Shown here in pieces: positions 59,161 through 64,000 of a stretch of 64,000 nucleotides of DNA (position 1 is its first letter; every line of letters begins with the position of its first letter). The position numbers and the translations under genes are program-made. Under the pieces are notes generated by a model that saw nothing but the letters and a program-made list of their open reading frames with translations, did no database searches and was not told the DNA's origin. Source of the DNA: Hemileia vastatrix (lineage: Eukaryota; Basidiomycota; Pucciniomycetes; Pucciniales; Zaghouaniaceae). The stretch spans positions 16,519,501-16,583,500 of the forward strand of contig JASXTE010000004.1 in the NCBI GenBank assembly GCA_030280995.1. Direction: 5' to 3'.

Positions 59161-59919
59161 TTATTAGGAAGGATAATTTTTAAAGAGAATAAATAATATA
59201 CATATATAATAAATAATAGAGAATTGAAAATGAAATGGCACAAAACAAAAAAAACTTATAACTATTGTGCAAAACTTTTTAGCCATATATTTTATTCTTG
59301 TTGAAATTTGACACATATTTTTTTTCTATAATGAAGGTAATGGTAAATTATTTTTTTAGAAAAATAGTGACAATAAAATATTTTTAATTTTAAAATTATG
59401 GTATAAATATTAATTTTTTGGATTGTAAAATTAACTAAATTATTTTTACTATCAATTTTGAACTTTATGTAGCTTCTAATAATACTTTAATGCTTGAGAG
59501 ATACTTAAGAATATATACTCATAAAATGAGAGCAAACATATATCAGGAAATTTTTACTAGTAAAATTTTGATGAAAAGTATCATTTTAATAATTTTTTTT
59601 CTTGAATAACTTTTTATAGTATTGGGAGAATCCTTTATAAATTGATTAGTGAAAAATCTTGTAAAAGCATCCAAAAGGGATTTGGTTCAATTTATACAAC
59701 AATTTTTATATTTTTAAAGAAAAAACAAAAAACATGATTTTTCACATTCTTATGGATGTGCCCACTTTTTTTTGGTAGTGGGGCTCACTTACTTCAATAT
59801 TCCTACAAAAACTCTAGTAAGTAAAGCATCAAGATTTGTTTTACTAATTATCAACTGTGCTTCAATAAGTTTTTGAGTTAATTTCAAGTTGTGTTCAAAT
59901 TAAAATCAATATTTCCTCA

Positions 59920-60021
59920 TGATTGGTTCAACACCACCTCAATGTGTGCTCAATTAGATATGAATTTGGGTTCAAGGTTATGGACTTGCTAGCAAGTCTG
60001 CCTCCCATATTGCATGGTGTT
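59920..60021. mobile_element. Right end of another CACTA-type MITE
   Basis: GGACTTGCTAGCAAGTC at 59,983 is followed by GCCTCCCATATTGCATGGTG, ending at about 60,021. Inward this reads CACCATGCAATATGGGAGG, the terminus of the family. The left end was not found nearby. Confidence 0.6.
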
Positions 60022-60222
60022 AAGTTAAAATATTTATATTTTATCCTTCCATGCCACCTTATCACTTTTAACATTCTATTAATTAATTTATTTATCCTTT
60101 TAAATAGTATTTCCTGTCTTTCATTCATTTTTTCAATGCATTATCTTTGTCTTTATCATCCTTGATGCTTATTGCATCTGTTAACTGTGTTATATTAATG
60201 TGAGATGTTAAATGGAGATGTG

Positions 60223-63200
60223 CTAAGCTTTCCATGGCCACATTGACACACCCCTTCCATTCATCATCTCATAATTCTCTAATCCCATTTTTCTCATAAA
60301 TTTAAAATTTTTTACTTGATCTAGGGGCTTAGTAAATATATCTGCTATCATTTCATTGGTAGGAATGTATTCAATGAATATCTCTTTATTTCTAATTAGA
60401 TCCATCACATAGTTGTAATGCATTTCTATGTGTTTAGTTCTTGAATGAAAAGCTGGGGTTTTTCCTCTCTTTATTGCACTTTGATTATCAGGTTATATTA
60501 TAGTTGGTCTAGAGCATTCTTTGACTATTCCTGTTAATATTTTCCTCCACCATACTTATTTTTTACCTGCCGCTAGATATTCTTGGTACTCTGCTTAGGA
60601 TGATGACATGCTTACAGCCCCAAGTTTTTTACTTTGCAGGGAAACTGCGCTATCATTTATCATAAAGATATTTCTGCTGACTGATTTTTAGTTTTCATTT
60701 TCTGCCCATCCTGAATCTATAAACCCTCTAACAATTTATTTATCTTTCTTAAAGTGTATTCCCCACATTTTTGCTCCTTTCAAGTATCTTGTTACCCTTT
60801 TAAAAGCTGCCCAATGTGAGTGATTTGGATTTTCTACAAATTGTGATAATATTCCTATGCTATAAGCTATGTTGGGTCTTGTGCATTTTGAGAGGTAGTT
60901 GAGTGACCCTACTTTTGTTACCAGTACATGCTGCACTAACCTCAAGTCTTTAATTTTAAATGTTTCTTTTAGATTTTTAATTAGTTCCTTGCTATTTTCT
61001 CCTACTAAAATTAAATAATTTACCCACATAAACGCTAGATCTCCATTTGTATGTATGAAGAGGCAGGGATCTGAATCACTAATGCAATAGCCATTTTTGA
61101 TGAACCATGCTTTCATGGTTAAATACCACCCCCTTTTTGCCTACTTCAGTCCATACAATGCCTTCTTTAATTTTATTATGAATTTATCTGAATGTTCTAT
61201 TAGTTCCTCTTTGTAATGATTATTATATGCTTCTTGCTTTGTTTCTCATAGTCACTCAGTAAAAACTTCAGGTATTTTTATTAATACAGCTTCCTCTTCC
61301 TCAAGGTTTGTGTTTAAATATGCTGTGACAAAGTCTGCTTTTTGCAGTTTCTGGTTTGTTGATGCTACATAATTTAGTAAAATCTCATTGTGCTGAGTCA
61401 TCCTGTAGGTGAGAAGGTTTCCTCAAAATCTATTCTTTTTTTTGTTTGAAACCTCTAGCTACACATCTTGCCTTTTACCTTTGTAATTGTCTATCTGAAT
61501 TAAACTATTTATTGGGTACCCATCTGGTGGTGATTACTGTTTTGATTTTATCTTTATTTTATCTAAGTATTATCTCCAATACCCCATTTTCAAATATTGA
61601 GTCATACTCTTCAAAGATTGCCTTATTCCAATTGATCCATTTTCCCAATCTTTTTTCTTCATGATAACTGTCTGGAATATCCAGATTTTCTCTTACAAAG
61701 GTCTCTATAAACATAGCCTCCAAGTTGATTTCCTCTTAAATTTGTTCTGTTGTGGTATTTTGATTAGCTAAATATGTTTCTAAATTCCCTTATCTATCCG
61801 GCACTTTTCTCTCTCATGTTAATTTTCTAATCTCTAGTTCCCCTGGCTCATCAATTTCTTCTATTCTTTTGTGTTTGCTGTTTTCTTCTTTTATTGCCTT
61901 GATTATACTCATGGGTGTGGGGTAAGTTTCCTCCAAATTCTTTCTTAACACTACATCTCAGGATCTAATAATTATTTATTTCTCTTTGTCCCATATTCAA
62001 TATATTCTTCTCTCTCCTTCATAAATTCCTACCACTATACTCTTTCTACACTTTGCACCTAACTTTCCTATCTTTTGATAGTGGTGAATACTGTAATAAA
62101 CTTCTTGTCAAAACTCTATGAGATTGTCTTTTCTTGGATTTGTTCCCATCAGTTGTTTAAATGTCTCATTTTTACTGATTCTATTATACAAAAAGGCGTC
62201 CATAGTCATAGTCTCTTCCCATAGTAATTTGGGTAGTTGATACTCTAGAATCATTGTTCTAGCCTTTTCACTATTATTTGATTCATTATTTTGGAAGTTC
62301 TATTATTCAATGGGCTGTTAGGGGTTGTGATCAGCTGAGTGACTTCTTGTTCTCTATGCAATTGTGTAAATTTATTTCTAGAGAATCCCCCTCCCCCATT
62401 TCTGATAATGCTTTTTACTTTAATTCCTTTCTTTCTGTATAGTGTGTTTGATATACCCTTAATTTCACTTTCAGCTTGACTCTTATATTTTAGGCATCTT
62501 ACCAAGACAAATCTTGTAACCAAATCTACCACTGTTAATGCAAAATTTGAATTTCCCAACAATTCAGGTGTAATATGCCCTATAATATTAACTTATATTT
62601 CTTCTCCTGGTACTTCTGTCCAATTTCTTATTTCTTAAATGGTTTTCTGGGTAGTTTTCCCTTCTTACAGGTGTTGCAATCAACTCCTTCTCCCATATGT
62701 CCAAATCTCTTATGAACATCAAATCTAACCTGTGCACTGAAATTATTTTGCTCAAGCTTTAATACTGGAAGATTTTTCTTAATTTATCCTCCCAATATTA
62801 CCTTACTATTCACAACAACTTGGAATTTTTTGTCTCTCATTTTAACTACTTGAGCTCCCTTTCTCCACAAGAGGACTTAGAAGATTAAACTATAAGGTAA
62901 GTCAGGAGTATAGTATGCATTGCTGAAAAAAAATTTTTTATTACCATCAGGATTTTATAATTCTATGTCTCCCTTTCTTTAATCTCAACAGTTCTACCTA
63001 CCTCCCCAATATTTATCTTACCTTTAAAATCTTAAAACTTTGAAAAATCCTCTCACTTGTTGAACATATATTGTGAGGCACCTGAGTCTAGCAATATATC
63101 ATTACTAGAATCAAGAAATAAGTAAGCTTCTATATCTCCAAAATTTCTGAATATAGGAAGCACTTGGTCACCAACCAATATTTTTACCTCACTGTCTTTG

Positions 63201-63534
63201 CCATTATTGTCTTTTCCATACAAGAGCTCCTCCTCCTCTTCTTTATCTCCAAAGATTTCCAATACCCAATCAATAACATTTCTTTTATTTGGAGGCTGAC
63301 TACCTTTCTCTTTGATTTTTTGAATTCTATTTCCTAGGAATGCGGCCACAATACCCTCCTTTTATTCACTTGTTTTGGCAACTGAAGCATTCTTAGGTGT
63401 GGAATACTTGTATTTTTTCCAAGCTTTCCTGCACTCTTTTTCCAATGTGATAGTCTAAAAATTAGTATGTCACTTAAATTTATTATAATTTGATTTTCAG
63501 GGAATAATTTTTGATATTGGAAAGTCCAATCCAA
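60223..63534 (-). pseudogene. Ty1/copia polyprotein, heavily decayed
   Basis: Minus-strand pieces appear in copia order. Protease: LLDSGASQYMFNK (63,349-63,053). Integrase: FALTVVDLVTRFVLVRCLK, then IIRNGGGGFSRNKF where active elements have SDNGGEF (62,562-62,251). RT: AWFIKNGYCISDSDPCLFIH and WVNYLIL where YVDD is expected, then YLSKCTRPNIAYSIGILSQF (61,116-60,736). RNase H end: EIFIEYIPTNEMIADIFTKP (60,423-60,223). Catalytic residues of integrase and RT are both lost and stops are frequent, so it is long dead. The upstream part to 63,534 may be Gag with a zinc knuckle, but that is weak. LTRs were not identified. Confidence 0.85.
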
Positions 63535-64000
63535 TTTTAAAATGGTTATATTAAATAAATTAAGTATTAAAAGTGGTTAAAAAGGGTTGATTTTATGGGT
63601 CAAGATTTAGCAATTAATTACTGGACAGTAAATGAAAGTAAAGGTCTAAAAGTTTATGGAAATTAAATTTAGAGGTCTTAAAAACCTTTGGGAACTTTTC
63701 TGGAACTTTTAATATTTTTCTAATATTTTTAATATTTTTATAATTATTTTTAATTTTTCATAATTTGCTTAGGCTTTGATAGTTTTTTACTAGGTGAATA
63801 AGGCTGCACAGGCTATAAAAATTAGAATTGAATGTAAAGGAGAAGTAGCTTTATCATTTTTAATTTTTCTAGATTTTTTATTAGTATTTAAAAGGTTCTA
63901 ATTGAGTCCAGAAGTCAATAAAAGCTCTGGAACGCTCCAGTTAGGGAAAGTGGGGAACATGACATACTATGAATATAAAGCCTTTAGACTTGAAATTAGA
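63535..64000. other. Window end, no gene seen
   Basis: AT-rich with repeated TTTTTAATATTTTTCTAATA-type text. A short inverted repeat CTGGAACG/CGCTCCAG stands near 63,927. It might be the 5' untranslated region or LTR of the copia remnant, but the second LTR is not visible for comparison. Confidence 0.5.

Overview
The window looks like nuclear DNA of a rust fungus (Pucciniales, Basidiomycota). The evidence is a very AT-rich background, short GT-AG introns of about 50-100 bp, a TET/JBP-type dioxygenase next to a CACTA/Plavaka-like transposase, and Ty3 chromovirus and Ty1/copia fragments of the kind common in rusts. The species cannot be fixed from the sequence. I see no ordinary housekeeping gene. 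Almost every coding stretch can be tied to mobile DNA.

Region 1 (1-3,150) is AT-rich and holds an unusual train of ten consecutive hairpins (1,383-2,106). Region 2 (3,151 to about 22,441) reads as one large gene-rich transposon or cluster. It contains a TET/JBP-like dioxygenase (+), an unrecognised multi-exon gene (-), a 2-kb array of about 20 palindromes built on TTAATTTCGATCGAAATTAA, a companion protein A (-), a Plavaka/CACTA transposase (-, broken), a second related companion protein B (+) and a complete four-exon SNF2/Rad5-like ATPase (-). It ends at 22,441 in a CACTA-like terminus with a perfect internal palindrome. A DNA-base oxidase, a chromatin remodeller, two paralogous companion proteins and a transposase around a palindromic array whose copies differ mostly by CpG to TpG/CpA changes is the most interesting system here.

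Region 3 (about 23,540-48,360) is a three-level nest. A DNA element with terminal inverted repeats over 1 kb long is interrupted by a minus-strand Ty3 chromovirus (LTRs 25,281-26,053 and 46,244-47,018, target duplication ATTAC). That element is interrupted by a younger plus-strand Ty3 element (29,882-43,104, 1,093-bp LTRs, 4-bp duplication GCGG). The young element has gag-pro, a pol with two nonsense codons, a repeat-rich 3' region and two antisense genes for cysteine-cluster proteins that resemble each other. A Ty1/copia gag remnant lies just outside at 22,598-23,299.

Region 4 (48,360-64,000) is gene-poor. It holds non-autonomous elements with AGGGGGTGTCAGTTCTGGAA termini, CACTA-type MITEs whose ends resemble the Region 2 terminus, a polypyrimidine/polypurine stretch, and a heavily decayed minus-strand Ty1/copia element at 60,223-63,534. 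Many stop codons that break these genes are explained by C to T or G to A transitions, as expected from cytosine deamination or RIP-like mutation.
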